Part shown: piece by piece, positions 1 through 10,990 of the stretch
Position numbering within the stretch: position 1 is the first letter of the stretch
Layout: each line of letters begins with the position of its first letter
Assembly: GCF_019279795.1 (NCBI RefSeq)
Contig: NC_056743.1
Location: 869,580,364-869,644,363, forward strand
Source: Protopterus annectens
Lineage: Eukaryota; Chordata; Ceratodontiformes; Protopteridae
Length of the DNA stretch: 64,000 bases
Direction: 5' to 3'
The notes under the pieces: generated by a model
The model's input: only the letters and a program-made list of their open reading frames with translations
What the model was told of the DNA's origin: nothing
Database searches by the model: none
Made by a program: the position numbers and the translations under genes

Positions 1-427
1 AAGTATACATATTAATGAATTGGACACACACTTGACAAGTACTTATATGCATGTATTTGTGATGTGTGGCTATGCAAATGTAAGTATGTACATTTATAGA
101 TATATGAATATATATATTGGAGTTATACATGGCCATGTATATGAACGACCGCATATGGGAGGTACCTGTACCATTTGTATATATGGGTTGTGTATATCAC
201 TACGACGAAGAACATGGATAGGGTATACAATTCCTGGACATGTACTATTTGGAAGATGACTATGGGGAAGCTTCATGGGAACATGTGAAAGGTATTTATT
301 CCCGAGAATGCACGTGGGGAGACGTGCATCACGGTCAGGTGTTTAATCCCAGGTCGTAGGTTTTGCAGGACCGGGTGGAGGCTGAGTAGGGTTGTGGTCA
401 GGTACTGCTAATCTGACTTGTGCCTGG
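1..427. other. No recognisable feature
   Basis: AT-rich sequence with TATA/CATG-rich words. The short open frames lack any family motif. I see no gene, RNA or transposon signature. Confidence 0.5.
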
Positions 428-768
428 TAGGGTTGCCACCTTTTCAGATGCCCACAGTGGGACATGTTTTGTACAAATGTCAGAGTTTGCAAGGCAAAAC
501 ATACCCACACCCAGTACATAGGACAGAACTTCACTGTTTTGCCTACATAAATGCTTATTCTTGTAGCACTTTAGTTGCTTATTCTGTTTCTTATAACATT
601 TAAGTGTTTCAGAAACAGAATAACTGTTTTATGGAACTGTTACATTAAATATAGGAAATATGTTTGTCCTAATATCTCGGGGCATTTGCCATTTTTCCAA
701 TTTTTATGCAGGACACAACTGGCCAAGGAGGGATTGTCCCTCACAAAGTGGGACAGGTGGTAGCCCTA
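428..768. mobile_element. hAT-like MITE, copy 1
   Basis: A 341-bp non-coding element with short inverted ends, TAGGGTTGCCACC at the left and the complement of TAGGGCTACCACC at the right. It is clearly homologous over its whole length to the element at 1668-2008, which has the same length; both end in the stretch containing GTCCCTCACAAAGTGGGACAGG. The flanks do not show a clean target duplication here (about 5 of 8 positions agree), so this copy is probably older. The hAT assignment comes from the second copy, which has an 8-bp duplication. Confidence 0.7.
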
Positions 769-1667
769 GTTTGGGGGTGGACATTGTGTTATGCCACAAA
801 GTCTAATCTTGAGAACTGACACTTATCCATGAGGGATGTCCAAAAATTGTAAACGACAGACCCCATTCAGCTGGCTATTTGAAAATGTGGTAGGGTTATG
901 CATGCATGGGATACCTAGTTTGCAAGCCTGAGACTGCCTAGGGTGTAACTGCCTACTAGATGTGGGTAGGGGTCACTATGTGCAGATATGGCTGCACCAA
1001 GCTAGCAGCCCGTGTATGGGTGGTTTTGGTGGACGTTCATCAAGGGGGGGGTGTGGTGTGCTGTGGAGGGGATGATGGGTATTCAGTTATGTATCCTGGT
1101 GTGTTGGGGTTGGATGGCTTGGTTCAGGCCAGACCATTATGTGGGTGTGAGCCGGTAACGTTTCTGTACATGTGTATCGCACATTTTACTGTTCATATGT
1201 TTGTGGGATTGTGTTCTGCAGTATGGCCTGTCAGGTTGTATTGCGGATGTGAATGTTTGTTCTTTGGTTTCCTTTCTGATTCACCCACTGCTCCCTCGTA
1301 CACCTCCAGTTCACCTATTTTGCATCTGACCCAGTCTCCCCTTGGCAAATTATTACATTACCCGTCACCCCCCACCCCCATATTCCACACACACCATCCA
1401 TCCCTTCTCTGGTTGATGGCCCATGGCACAGACAACTGAACACATTGCGTACTCTACATATCTTTGGTACCGATATGGTTGTGAGGACAACCCTGGCATA
1501 TTTGATCTTCTACATGCTGTACTTCACACACATAGGTACACGCAAATACCTATCTTTCATGACATGGTAGGTAGACCCGGGTAATACCCATTCATCTTTG
1601 AGCCGTCCAGACAGGGATGACCTGGACCCCGAATGGGCAGATATTGAGCGAATGCTCTGACCATTGG
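769..1667. other. No recognisable feature between the two MITEs
   Basis: About 900 bp without a convincing gene. A 159-codon open frame at 960-1439 has no recognisable domain and low-complexity composition, so I do not call it. The last eight bases (1660-1667, ACCATTGG) are the left target duplication of the next MITE. Confidence 0.5.
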
Positions 1668-2008
1668 TAGGGTTGCCACTGTTTCAGATGGCCAAAGGGG
1701 AACATCTTCGGGACACACATCAGATTTTACAGGCCGACACATGCCCACGGTCAATACAAAAGAGAGTACTTTACTTTTATGCCTACGTGACAGCTTATTC
1801 TTTTAGCGGTTTAGTTGCTTATTCTGTTTCTTGTAACATTTAGGTAGTTTAGATACAGAATTAACTATTTTATGGAACTATTACATAAAATATGGGACAT
1901 AATTATGTCCTACAATCGCAGGACATTTAACATTTTAATAGTTTTGGTAAGAACACAACTGCCCAGAGAGGGACTGTCCCTCACAAAGTGGGACAGGTAG
2001 TAACCCTA
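1668..2008. mobile_element. hAT-like MITE, copy 2, with 8-bp target duplication
   Basis: A 341-bp element starting TAGGGTTGCCACT and ending AGTAACCCTA, so the outer seven bases are a perfect inverted pair. It is flanked by the direct repeat ACCATTGG at 1660-1667 and 2009-2016. An 8-bp duplication with short TIRs and no coding capacity is the usual picture of a non-autonomous hAT element; that assignment is inference from structure. It is about as long as, and alignable to, the copy at 428-768. Confidence 0.8.
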
Positions 2009-2360
2009 ACCATTGGGCTAGGCTTAGCAAAGGGCAGTGGCGCGCTAGCACGCTGCGTTTCGCTTCCACTTGGTATAACAATCAACACTACAATGGAATA
2101 CGGGCACGGGGTTTTAAATGTCATTTGTTCCAGGGACGGGGACTCAATATTCAGCTACGTGCTTTTGTGTTTACTTTTTATTTTGGTGTTCGCAAAACTG
2201 TCGTGTATGCTTTGCATACATTTCAGTATCCATGGACACTGACAGGAGTGATTATTATTAGAGGCTGGCTGTACTAGTCAGCATTTTAGGTTGCGCGTCC
2301 GCAGCCGACATGTTCATACCTCTATGCAGTGATTAGACACGCCCCCTGCACTCACGCACG
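2009..2360. other. No recognisable feature; flank of DIRS-A
   Basis: After the MITE target duplication comes about 340 bp without a gene or repeat that I recognise. It is the left flank of DIRS-A, whose terminal ATGTTC begins at about 2361. Confidence 0.45.
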
Positions 2361-2600
2361 ATGTTCATCGTGTTACACTGCTGCAGTCATTACACTTGAG
2401 TTATTCTGCCATCAGGCAGTTCCCCAGTCGGCCTAAGTTCCAAAGTCTTGGTCCGGCATCGGTTGCTTTCGCCTCCTCCCTGATGTCAGTGCAACAGGGG
2501 TATATAAGATGCAGCCGACGCCATTTTCTTCTGTCTTTCTTGCCACGCGGTGCTTGAAGCAGAAGCAGTTTGCAAGTGCTGGTCGGCCGACTCCTGAGAT
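2361..2600 (+). repeat. Left inverted terminal repeat of DIRS-A
   Basis: Begins ATGTTCATCG and carries the blocks found in the other family I repeats: CTGCTGCAGTC, a GTCGGCC block, a TATA box and the TCTTTCTTGCCRCG block, followed by CAGAAGCAG. The partner repeat is not present because the element is truncated. Confidence 0.75.
2481..2507 (+). promoter_or_regulatory. Probable DIRS-A promoter: CRE-like octamer and TATA box
   Basis: TGATGTCA at 2481-2488 precedes TATATAA at 2501-2507 by 20 bp, start to start. The same arrangement occurs in DIRS-E and DIRS-G. Transcription would start roughly 30 bp downstream and run into gag at 2679. The function is inferred from motif and position. Confidence 0.5.
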
Positions 2601-2678
2601 TTTCATTCTGAATCCAGAACCGAAGTCTTCTACAAAGCTAAGTACCCCGTTGGGGAAACTTTTTCTTGCCTCAGACCG

Positions 2679-3663
2679 ATGTCAGTAAAAGTTAATAACT
2701 GTATTTCTTGTGGGAAGCAAATACCTCATAAGGATTTCCACTCCTATTTGTATTCCATGCCTAGGCTCAGACCCCGACGTCACTGGTTGTCGGTTTTGTG
2801 CTAGGTTTAACAAGCGCACTATTAAACGTCGGTTTGATTTTGCCCTACATTATTTTGGCAGAAAATTCAATTACACCATGCCGTCGGAACTTCCGACGAC
2901 CGGATTACATAAAAAGCGCAAAGACAAGGACAGGCATCCAAGGCCCAAAACTGACAACGAGGCCTCTTCTAGGCCTGTCGTCAGTTCTCCGGTTTTCAGC
3001 GAGGCGCCTACTCAGCCCCTGACGACCGCATCCACAGAACCACAGACCGCCTCCGACTCCCACGTGGAGCTGGCTGGGCCTTCTGATGCTCTGTTTTCAG
3101 CCTGCCGAAACTAACCCTTCTGAGGGAACAGAAGGAGCATTAGACAGATGGGGAAAGAAAGTATATACGTCTGCAACTTTAGCAATGAGAGCCTTAAATT
3201 GCCAGTTTCACATGCTAAAATATCAGCAATTTTTGATGTCTCGGTTGAAACAAAAGATGCTTCCAAATTCAGATCCTCTTAATTTTAAAGAAATGCAGGA
3301 TTTATTGCATGCAGTTGAACAAGTGGGAAAACATACTTTGCAATGTGGGTTTGATTCCTTAGAGGCCTCCTGTAGAGCAGCAGTTACAGGCTCTGTCATT
3401 AGAGGCATGCTTGGTTAAAAGAGCATACATTACCAGATCATGTTAAGGCACAATTATTGGGTCCACCTTTGCAGCGGGATGTGCTGTTTGGAGTTAAGGC
3501 AGAGGAGGTATTAAAGAAGATGGAGGATAAGGCAAATTCCATGCAAATGGTGAAGGATTTCTTACAGGTTCAGCCTCCTCGTTTTAGCAGAAATTGGCAA
3601 ACAAAGAATTGGTCCTTTCCAGTCACAGACAGACCTCAGAGGCAGATACAGACGTCCAAGAGG
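2679..3663 (+). pseudogene. DIRS-A Gag-like protein, broken
   Basis: The start at 2679 is chosen because MSVKVNNCISCGKQIPHKDF matches the N-terminus of gag in C, E and G. A frameshift near 2750 is followed in another frame by the rest of the Cys/His cluster (CRFCARFNKR) and a Lys/Arg-rich stretch. The acidic, proline-rich middle of gag (several hundred bp in the other copies) is deleted at about 3110-3147. The conserved C-terminal half then resumes with ALDRWGKKVYTS, a stop near 3417, and the FLQVQPPRFSRNW block. Gag proteins of DIRS elements are thought to bind nucleic acid and assemble particles; the zinc-finger role is inferred from the cysteines. Confidence 0.8.
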
Positions 3664-3761
3664 TAGAGGTCAAGCACAAGGTCCTTATAGGCCTCGACAA
3701 TGGGGTACACCAGGCCAGAAAGAAGGGGAAGACAGGCCACAACCTTATAAAAAGCAGCCTT

Positions 3762-5658
3762 AATGACTTCCCACTACAGCTGCCAAACAGTTCTCTCTTG
3801 GTAGCCCCCTTAGGAGGAAAACTGGCACTTTTCTATCACAATTGGCTTTGCATCACCAAAGACAAATGGGTTCTCAACATTGTATCTCAAGGTTACAGGT
3901 TCCAATTTCACACTTTGCCAAGGTTAAAAAGAATGCCAAATCTGCCACCAAATCAGTGGGCAGAGGCTCAAAAACAAATTACAGCACTCATGGACATGAG
4001 GGCTATTCAAAATGTACCACCACAGGAGCAAGGACAAGGATTTTATTCAAGATTCTGTCTGGTTCCCAGAAAGGACAAAGCCTGGAGACCCATCCTGGAT
4101 CTTTCTTCTCTAAACACTTACCTGGATGTTCCGAAATTCAAAATGTTGACACTACAGCAGCTTCTTCCCATGCTGGGCAAGAAAGCTTGGCTCGTGACTT
4201 TGGACCTCAAGGAGGCGCATACCTGCATGTCCCTATCAGACAAAACTGCAGAAGATACCTCAGATTTCTAGCTGGCTCAATGCACTGCCCTTTGGCTTAT
4301 AGTCTGTGCCCAGGGTCTTCACAAAGTGCCTGGCACCAGTAATTGCATTTTGCAGGCAAAAATGAATTCAAATTTATCCATACCTGGACGACTGCCTGAT
4401 TCAAGCAGAGAGCAAGGACATTCTTCTAAAGCATCTGACGTTCATAAAAAAGTTATTAAATTGCCTGGGGTACACAGCAAACGAAAAGGAATCAAAACTA
4501 GTGCCCTCACAACAGATAATATTCCTGGGTGCCAGCTTGAACACAACGGCCCAGATGGCTTATCTCACACCAAACAAGCAAGGACAACTGACTCAATACT
4601 TTCAATTGATGGCAACAAAGACCCAACTCCTTGCAAGAAAAATTCTGCAGGCCTTGTGCTACATGGCATTTTGCATACTACTAATTCCATATGCCAGACT
4701 GCATATGAGGAAACTACAGTGGTACCTAAAGAGTGTATGGTCTCAACACTGTCAAAGTTTGGAAACAGTTATACAAATAATTCCTTGCCTTCAAAATGAG
4801 TTTCGATGGTGGGCTCAAGCTTGTCACCTCAACAAGGGACAGCCTTTTACTCACCCCACAGCCAGGCAGACACTGACAACAGATGCATCTGATTACGCCT
4901 GGGGAGCACACATGGCAGGAAAATGTATTCAGGGCGAGTGGCCCACAGAGCAAAGGCATCTTCACATCAATCAAAAAGAGATGCTAGCTGTACAAAATGC
5001 ACTTATAGCTTTCAAGGACCTGCTGCATCCAGGACAACTACTATTAAAGACAGACAACACCATAGTTATGTGGTACATAAACAAGCAAGGGGGCACGCAC
5101 TCCTACCCCCTCTGCAGACAAGCCATGACCTTGTGGAACACAGCTCTAGACTACCAAGTTCATCTGCCAGCACAATTCCTGCCAGGAGAGAAAAACACAC
5201 TGGCAGATGACCTAAGCAGAAACCTCATGGATTCCCACGAATGGGAATTAAATCCACAAGTATTCAGAATAATAACACAAAAATGGTGGAGCCCGGACAT
5301 AGATCTGTTTACATCCCAAATGAACTGCCAACTACAGAAATTCTGCACAAGGAGTTACCATCCACAAGCATGGAAAGTGGATGCCCTCTCATTCAGCTGG
5401 AAAAACCTGCAAGTATATGCTTTCCCTCCTTTACCTCTCCTTCCAAAGGTACTCATAAAAGCCAGGCAAGAAGAGCCAAAGATGATCTTCATTGCACCAG
5501 ACTGGTCACGCCAGCACTGGTACCCAATCTTAAAGAACTTAGCACAAGAACCACCCTGGATTTTACCTCAAATCCCACATTTGCTGACACAGCACAACAA
5601 TCAGATACTTCACAGCCAGCTAAAGACCTTAAACCTAGCTGCATGGAAAATTCCTTAG
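3762..5658 (+). pseudogene. DIRS-A reverse transcriptase / RNase H / MT-like polyprotein, broken
   Basis: Reverse transcriptase runs from the APLGGKLALF block (about 3800) through RPILDLS, FGL and the catalytic YLDDC (near 4385). RNase H is at about 4870-5230 (LTTDAS, HINQKEMLAV, KTDNT, SRNL), and the methyltransferase-like tail is at about 5290-5560 (DIDLF, AFPPLPLLPKV, APDWSRQHWYP). The frame changes near 4275, where about 17 nt are missing before the polymerase PFGL motif, and there are stops near 4300 and 4363. After 4364 the frame stays open to 5658. The enzyme would copy DIRS RNA into DNA; this copy cannot. Confidence 0.88.
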
Positions 5659-5669
5659 TCAAGCAAGCA

Positions 5670-6207
5670 ATGCCTCTCTCCAAAGCTGTTATGGATGTCA
5701 TTCTGGAGGCCAGAAGGCCTAGCACCATGTAAGCCTACTCGGATAAATGGAAGAGATTCTGTGCCTGGAACCAGGCACACAGCCTTGACCCTCATGTCCC
5801 AAACATTCCTCAGATGCATCAATATTTAACTGAGATGCTGGACAAAGGCCTCTCCTTCTCATCAATCAAGATCCTCGCCTCAGCCATTTCTGCTCATTAC
5901 AACACGGATCCACCAATTTTTTCTAATCCTTTGCTCAAACATTACCTCATAGGGGCTAAAAACGTAAGACCGCCCCGTAGAGCACCTACCCCAACTTGGG
6001 ACCTCAACTTTGTTTTGGAAAAATTAACTTTACCTCCTTTTGAGCCAGCTAACACAGCAGAATTAAAATACATCTCTTGGAAAACTGCTCTGCTACTGGC
6101 AATAACATCAACACATAGAGTTTCAGAATTACAGGCACTAATGGCAGTGGAACCTTTCCTCATTTTCCACCAGGACAGGGTGTCTTTAAGAACTAACCCC
6201 ACGATCT
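5670..6207 (+). pseudogene. DIRS-A tyrosine recombinase, C-terminus missing
   Basis: Begins at MPLSKAVMDVILEARRPST and has an in-frame TAA at about 5730, where the other copies have a Lys or Arg codon. It continues through WKRF, GLSFSSIK, APTPTWDLNFVLEKL and THRVSEL, the block carrying the first catalytic arginine. It ends at the DIRS-B junction, so the HxxR box and catalytic tyrosine are absent. DIRS recombinases insert the circular DNA copy into the target. Confidence 0.85.
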
Positions 6208-6665
6208 GAAGTAGGAGATTCATTTGTCTGCAACCTGTGGGTTATGGATCCGATATTGGATCTGAACCGGCATGATTATCCAGCTATGGATCCGAGCTCT
6301 TAGCTCCTCCCCTCACCCATAATGCCCTGCTCTCCCTACATGACCTCAGATCTAGTTTGCCACGCTGGTAACCAGGTCTTGGATCTCTGAGCTCTTCAGC
6401 TAAGTGATATTTAAAACCTAAAGAAAGCTTTAATTTGAATTTTTGTTGTGAGTTTTGAGTAATTGTGTTAGGTTTCCCTTTAATTTTTGATAGTTTCAGT
6501 TTAAAATTTTTAATTTTAAAACTTTAAGTTTATACCCTCCCCTCGCTGGTCGGAGTTTCTGTTTGAGTGTATTGTTTGGGGCCTTGTGTGTGTGCTAGTT
6601 TAATACTAGTACTCTGTCTTTTGTTTTTTTTGGTAAAAAAAAAAAAAAAAAAAAGAGACTTTATT
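6204..6665 (+). promoter_or_regulatory. DIRS-B left terminal repeat and leader
   Basis: Non-coding sequence from the A/B junction to the gag start. It has several GGATCCGA/GGATCTGA-type words (GATCCGAT, GATCTGAA, GATCCGAG) and an AT-rich 3' half ending in a run of about 20 A at 6637-6656. I see no TATA box comparable to those of family I. The exact outer end is uncertain because no right repeat is left for comparison. Confidence 0.5.
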
Positions 6666-8960
6666 ATGTCAGAAGCCCCTAAGGCAATATTTTCCAAGTG
6701 CTCCGAGTGTGGCCATAAGCTTTCCCCTGCTGATGGCCACACTCGGTGCGTTCGATGCCTTGGGGTTGAACACCTCACTTCTGGATGTTCCATTTGTGCA
6801 GGGTTCAACCCCAGGGCATTGAAGGAGCGGAGGTCGAAGCTGGTCCTGGCAGGACTTCTTCCCCCGGACTCGGCTTCGGCTCCCGCTCCTGTGGTGGGTA
6901 CCGTGGCCTCGGTTCCCCGCCTGCTCCCCTTCCTCCACCTGGGACTCAACCTCCCGCTGCTGGGTTGGAGGAGAGAGAGGCAAGAAAAAAGGATCGGAGA
7001 GAGAAGCACCACAAGTGGCGGGCCGAGACCTCCGTTTCGGCCCCGCCAGCGAAGCGGGCTTCTCCTCTGGCCTCCTTGGCTGCTGGCTCTCCCCCCCCTC
7101 GGCTCCGGTCTCCGGTCTGCTTTTCACCGGGGCCTGAAGGAGGAGGAGACCCGATCTCCGTCGAGGCTATCGAGGAGGCATTCAAGGCCTACCTCGGTAG
7201 CCTCTTCGAGATCCACGTATAGCCTTTCTGACGCTGATCTGGACCGGATGATGAGAAGGTTCATCCAGGCCCAGATGCAGATGGGAGTGCTCCTGCCTCC
7301 CCCCCCCTGGGGGGGAGCTCGACCCCATTTTTCAAGCCTATAGCTCCTTCTCCGACTCGCTACCCGGGTTCGGAGCGTTCGGAGCCGGGCAGCTTCGGAG
7401 CTGGGGGTGGGTCGGCGCCGATAGTACTAGGTACTTTGGATCCAACCCTGCTCTCGAGTGTTTCGGATCAGACCTCTCGGAGCCTGGCTCCGAGCTTCGG
7501 ATCCGGGGGACTCAGTGTGCCTTCGGCGCCGTCTGTGTCGGAGTGCACTGGTCCCTCGGATCCGAGTGTCTCGGGGCCGGCTCCGATCCACTCGACTTTC
7601 GGATCCTTTGGTCGAGGCTGGCTCCCCCTCGGCTTTTGATGTAGTGGAGAGGGCTCTGTTGAGGGCTTCCGGACCCCCGGCATTTGCTTCGGCTCTGTCC
7701 CGTGCTCCATCTGCACTGGGTCAGGCTTCCACCATCCGGCCACTGGGACAGCCCGCTTCAGTGCCCCAAGCTGTTCCTTTGGAACAAGACACTGCTTGCG
7801 AGGGCTTCTCGGACAGCCCCCCCCCCCAGAGGAAGCCCCTCGCAAGCATACGTGTAAAAGGAGGCACATAGACTCCCCCGAGTCTTTAACTGAAGACACG
7901 GATTTGGAGGAAGGGGAAGGCTCCCCAAGATCACCCCCTGAGGATGTCTCCTTTGGAGACATCATGGAAATGCTTTGCATAAGGGGTGGGTGGTCTGCCC
8001 CCAAGTCTTCCTCGGACGAGTCCGTGTTCTTGGAGGCATTCGAAGCGGGCCCATCTACCTCTTGGGTGTCCCCTCCTGCCGACCCCCTGGTGGACCTTAT
8101 TACCACCATGGCGTGGAAGGAACTGGACACCGTGGAGCCAATCCCCAAAAGGCCAGACAGAATCCTTAGCCCCCCTGCAGACCGTGCCCATTGGAGTAAG
8201 GGGCCTCCGGTAGATGCCATGTTGACGGCAGCAGCCACCAAGAAGGAACTCGCCCAGGAGAGTCCTTCAGTCCATCCTCCAAGCAAGGAGTCTCGGATGA
8301 TGGACCGCTTGGGGAAGCGAATTTTTAGTTCAGCGACTTTCTCGGTGAGGGCGCTCAACTACTTGGCACATGTTACCAGGATGCAGCGCAATCTTATTAA
8401 AGAATACGCTGCATCCCCCCCAGAGTCCATGTCAGAGGAGGACAAACTTTTGCACTCCACCCGTATGGCCACTCTTCGATCCGTGACGAATACCTCTATG
8501 CGGTTGCTGTCCCATGCTACTGAGGGAGCCGCTAGAGCTGCAGGAGTAGGCCTAGTCACTAGACGCCAGGCCTGGCTCCGTCATTACGATTTCACGGAGC
8601 CCTTCAAGGCATCCTTCGCGAACGCCCCCTTTGATGGTTCTGCCCTTTTTGGCAAAATGGTTCGCGACACCTTGACCCAGAGCGAAAAGGATGGGAAGAC
8701 GCTGTCTGCCGTCGGAATCCACTTCTCTGTGCCCCAGAGGTCCTACTCTAGGAACCAAAAGGGCCAGAAGAAGATGTGGTTCTGGAAGTCGCAGCAATCG
8801 CAACCCGCTCCGGACAACCAGTCCTTCCGTGGCAGAGGAGGACAGGGAGGACGCCGCCCCAGGGGCAGAGGGGCTCCCAGGAATTTCGGGTCCAGAGAAC
8901 CTTTCTCTGAACGGCCCGCGCAGCAGCCCAGAGGGGTTGCCAGACTGCTCCACTCTGGAG
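6666..8960 (+). pseudogene. DIRS-B Gag-like protein, frameshifted
   Basis: The start MSEAPKAIFSKC gives a cluster CSECGHKLSPADGHTRCVRC, then CSICAGF, equivalent to the family I Gag cysteines. A Ser/Pro/Arg-rich stretch follows, spread over all three frames (at least three frameshifts between 6860 and 7800). From 7796 one frame is open through an acidic segment, SVRALNYLAHVTR, the ANAPFDGSALFGK block and an RG-rich tail (FRGRGGQGGRRPRGRG, about 8830-8880). The long open frame on the opposite strand at 7468-8358 is a composition shadow of this GC-rich region. Confidence 0.78.
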
Positions 8961-10517
8961 GCAGTTGGGGGACGTTTTTCGGAGCACCTAGCGGCATGGG
9001 AGTCCATAACATCAGACCGCTGGTTCCTCCGCATTATATCCAGAGGATACAAGATCCCCTTTCATCACATTCCAAAATTAAAATCCCTTCCCGACGTTCC
9101 ACCCGGTCAGTGGGAGGCCGCTTCGGCAGAAATTGGCCATCTGCTGGGGAAAAGAGCCATCCAGCCCGTCCCCCCAGACCAGATCGGATCAGGGTTCTAC
9201 TCCAGGTTCTTTTTAGTGCCAAAGAAGACGGGGGACCTAAGACCAATTTTAGACCTGTCCCTGTTAAACCTGGCAGTTCCCAAGGAGAAGTTCTGGATGG
9301 TCACCTTGCAATCCATCCTCCCCCTTCTGGGAGAGAATCACTGGATGTGCTCTATAGACCTCAAGGATGCGTACTACCACATACTAATGGACAGACGTTC
9401 CAGGAGGTTTCTTCACTTCCGGCTGGGAGCCAGTCACTACCAGTTCAGGGTCCTTCCCTTTGGTCTCACCACAGTCCCCAGGGTGTTCACCAAAGTATTA
9501 GCAGTGGTTGCGGCCCACCTGAGGCTTCAGGGGGTGCAGGTCTTCCCGTACCTGGACGACTGGCTTCTTACCGCCCCAACAAGGCATCTACTATCATTGG
9601 CGCGAGACTCTTTTCTTCATCTAGCTCCCCGCCTGGGCATCACGATAAATGTAGCAAAATCCAACCTGGCCCCTACTCAGATGATAGATTTTATAGGTGC
9701 CAGATTAGACACGAGGGAGTTAAGAGCCTTCCTCACAGCAGACAGAGTTCAGAATCTGCGACTCCAGGTGCGGGCCATCCACCACTCCAGCTCTGTTCCG
9801 GCGGAATTGGTCCTGAGGGCTCTAGGGTCCATGGCAGCAGCAATATCTCTTCTTCCACTCACCAGATTAAACATGCGGGTCCTTCAGTGGACACTTCAAG
9901 TTCAGTGGTCTTACCTTGCTCTACCTATGCATCATCCCATCGCGATCAGCAAGGCTTGCAAGCGGTCCCTCTTGTGGTGGCTCCACTCACAGGATCTCCA
10001 CGGAGGCCGCCCCTTTTGTGCTTCTCCCCCTCTCGCCACGGTGACCACAGACACCTCCCGCCTCGGGTGGGGGGGCATTTTGCAGGCAGGACGGTCCAAG
10101 GCACGTGGAACGACTCAGAGACCTCCCTGCATATCAATGTTCTAGAGATGAGAGCAGTGCTCCTGACGTTGCGAGCACTTCAGGCCTTTCTTCCCCTGGG
10201 AACAATTGCGATTCAGTCAGACAACATGTCGGTGGTCTGGTACATCAACAAACGGGGGAACCAGGTCTTATCCCTTATGTCGAGAAGCCATGAGAGTGTG
10301 GGAATGGGCGATTTCCACCAACCGCTTTCTCATCACAACGCATATTCCGGGTCGGTCCAACATCCTTGCGGACAAGCTCAGTCGCACCATTCTCTCCCCG
10401 TACGAGTGGTCTCTCAATGCTCAAGTAGCGAAATGTATCTTCGCACGGTGGGGAGCTCCTTGTTGCGATCTTTCTGCGTCTCCCTCAAACACCAAGTGCG
10501 ACAGTTGGATAGTTGGA
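8930..10517 (+). pseudogene. DIRS-B reverse transcriptase / RNase H, truncated
   Basis: Open from the LAAWESITSDRW block through FYSRFFLVPKK, LRPILDLSLLN, DLKDAYYHI, RVLPFGL and YLDDWLL. Family II has Trp after the catalytic DD, where family I has Cys. RNase H follows: TTDTS, HINVLEMRAVLL, QSDNMSVVWYINK. Frameshifts lie near 10090 and 10270. The last recognisable residues are CCDLSASPSNTKC, the beginning of the MT-like domain. About 150 bp of unidentified DNA then precede PLE1. Confidence 0.85.
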
Positions 10518-10662
10518 TAATTATGTAGTCCACAACACCATCAAGAGAAGATTCCTCAATGTGCAGATAATGGCGGATCAACTGCTAGTCCCACAGCACA
10601 GCCCAAGACCAAAGACCAAACCAATTGCTGTGCGCGTGGGTGATGCACGGCCGGGAAGTACC
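10506..10662. other. Unassigned spacer between DIRS-B and PLE1
   Basis: About 157 bp with no motif I recognise. It may be host flank, a remnant of DIRS-B or part of another element. Confidence 0.4.
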
Positions 10663-10990
10663 ACAAATAAACACAGTTGGCCAGCAAGTTGCAGTTGTAT
10701 AAAATTAAACCAGCCAGTGACCGATGGTGGAAATTCAGACTTTAATTCCCAAATAAACAGACTGGTTTCGGCATAAGCATGCCTTCTTCAGTGTAAGAGT
10801 AACAAACATGTATAGTTTAATTAAATAAACAAATTTATACTCTAAAGTCACCAACAGGCATTGGTAAAAAACCTAGACTCATGAATAATACATGAATGTA
10901 TTTAAATAAAAAATGAAGAAACAAAATGCAAAGGACCAAGGCTATAATCCTATCCTGTGAAAAATATAATAAATATATAATGTAATATAT
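10663..10990 (-). repeat. PLE1 left inverted arm
   Basis: The reverse complement of 12889-13214, with only scattered differences. The outer end is ACAAATAAACACAG and the inner end is TAATGTAATATAT, immediately before the open frame at 10989. Confidence 0.9.
10758..10794 (-). ncRNA. Hammerhead-like ribozyme motif in PLE1 left arm
   Basis: Read on the minus strand: ACA, CTGAAGA, the hairpin GGCAT-GCTT-ATGCC, GAAA, CCAGTC, TGT. This matches the core CUGANGA / stem II / GAAA / NUH of small type I hammerheads. One extra A sits between CTGAAGA and stem II. Compared with the right arm it has A for G in the loop after GAAAC. Activity is untested. Confidence 0.6.

Larger units (their letters stand above)
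2361..6203 (+). mobile_element. DIRS-A: family I DIRS retrotransposon, right end missing
   Basis: A DIRS element with the left terminal repeat, Gag, reverse transcriptase/RNase H and the first half of the tyrosine recombinase. It stops inside the recombinase before the second half of the active site, and DIRS-B begins at the junction (about 6204). No right repeat or internal complementary region is found for it. The element also has a large internal deletion in gag near 3110-3147. It has many stops and frameshifts and is certainly inactive. Confidence 0.9.
6204..10505 (+). mobile_element. DIRS-B: family II DIRS retrotransposon, right end missing
   Basis: A second, divergent DIRS with its own leader, gag and reverse transcriptase/RNase H. 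It abuts the broken recombinase of DIRS-A. The coding region stops being recognisable at about 10505, just after the start of the MT-like domain, so the recombinase, ICR and right repeat are absent. Codons are much more GC-rich than in family I. It is related to B2 (16916-31075) and F (51896-63954). Confidence 0.88.

Noticed and set aside
960..1439. 159-codon open frame on the plus strand
   Set aside because: No recognisable domain, Val/Gly/Cys-rich composition and no splice or promoter context; likely chance.
7468..8358. 296-codon open frame on the minus strand
   Set aside because: Lies opposite the GC-rich gag of DIRS-B, where the plus strand shows the conserved Gag blocks; the minus frame is a codon-bias shadow.
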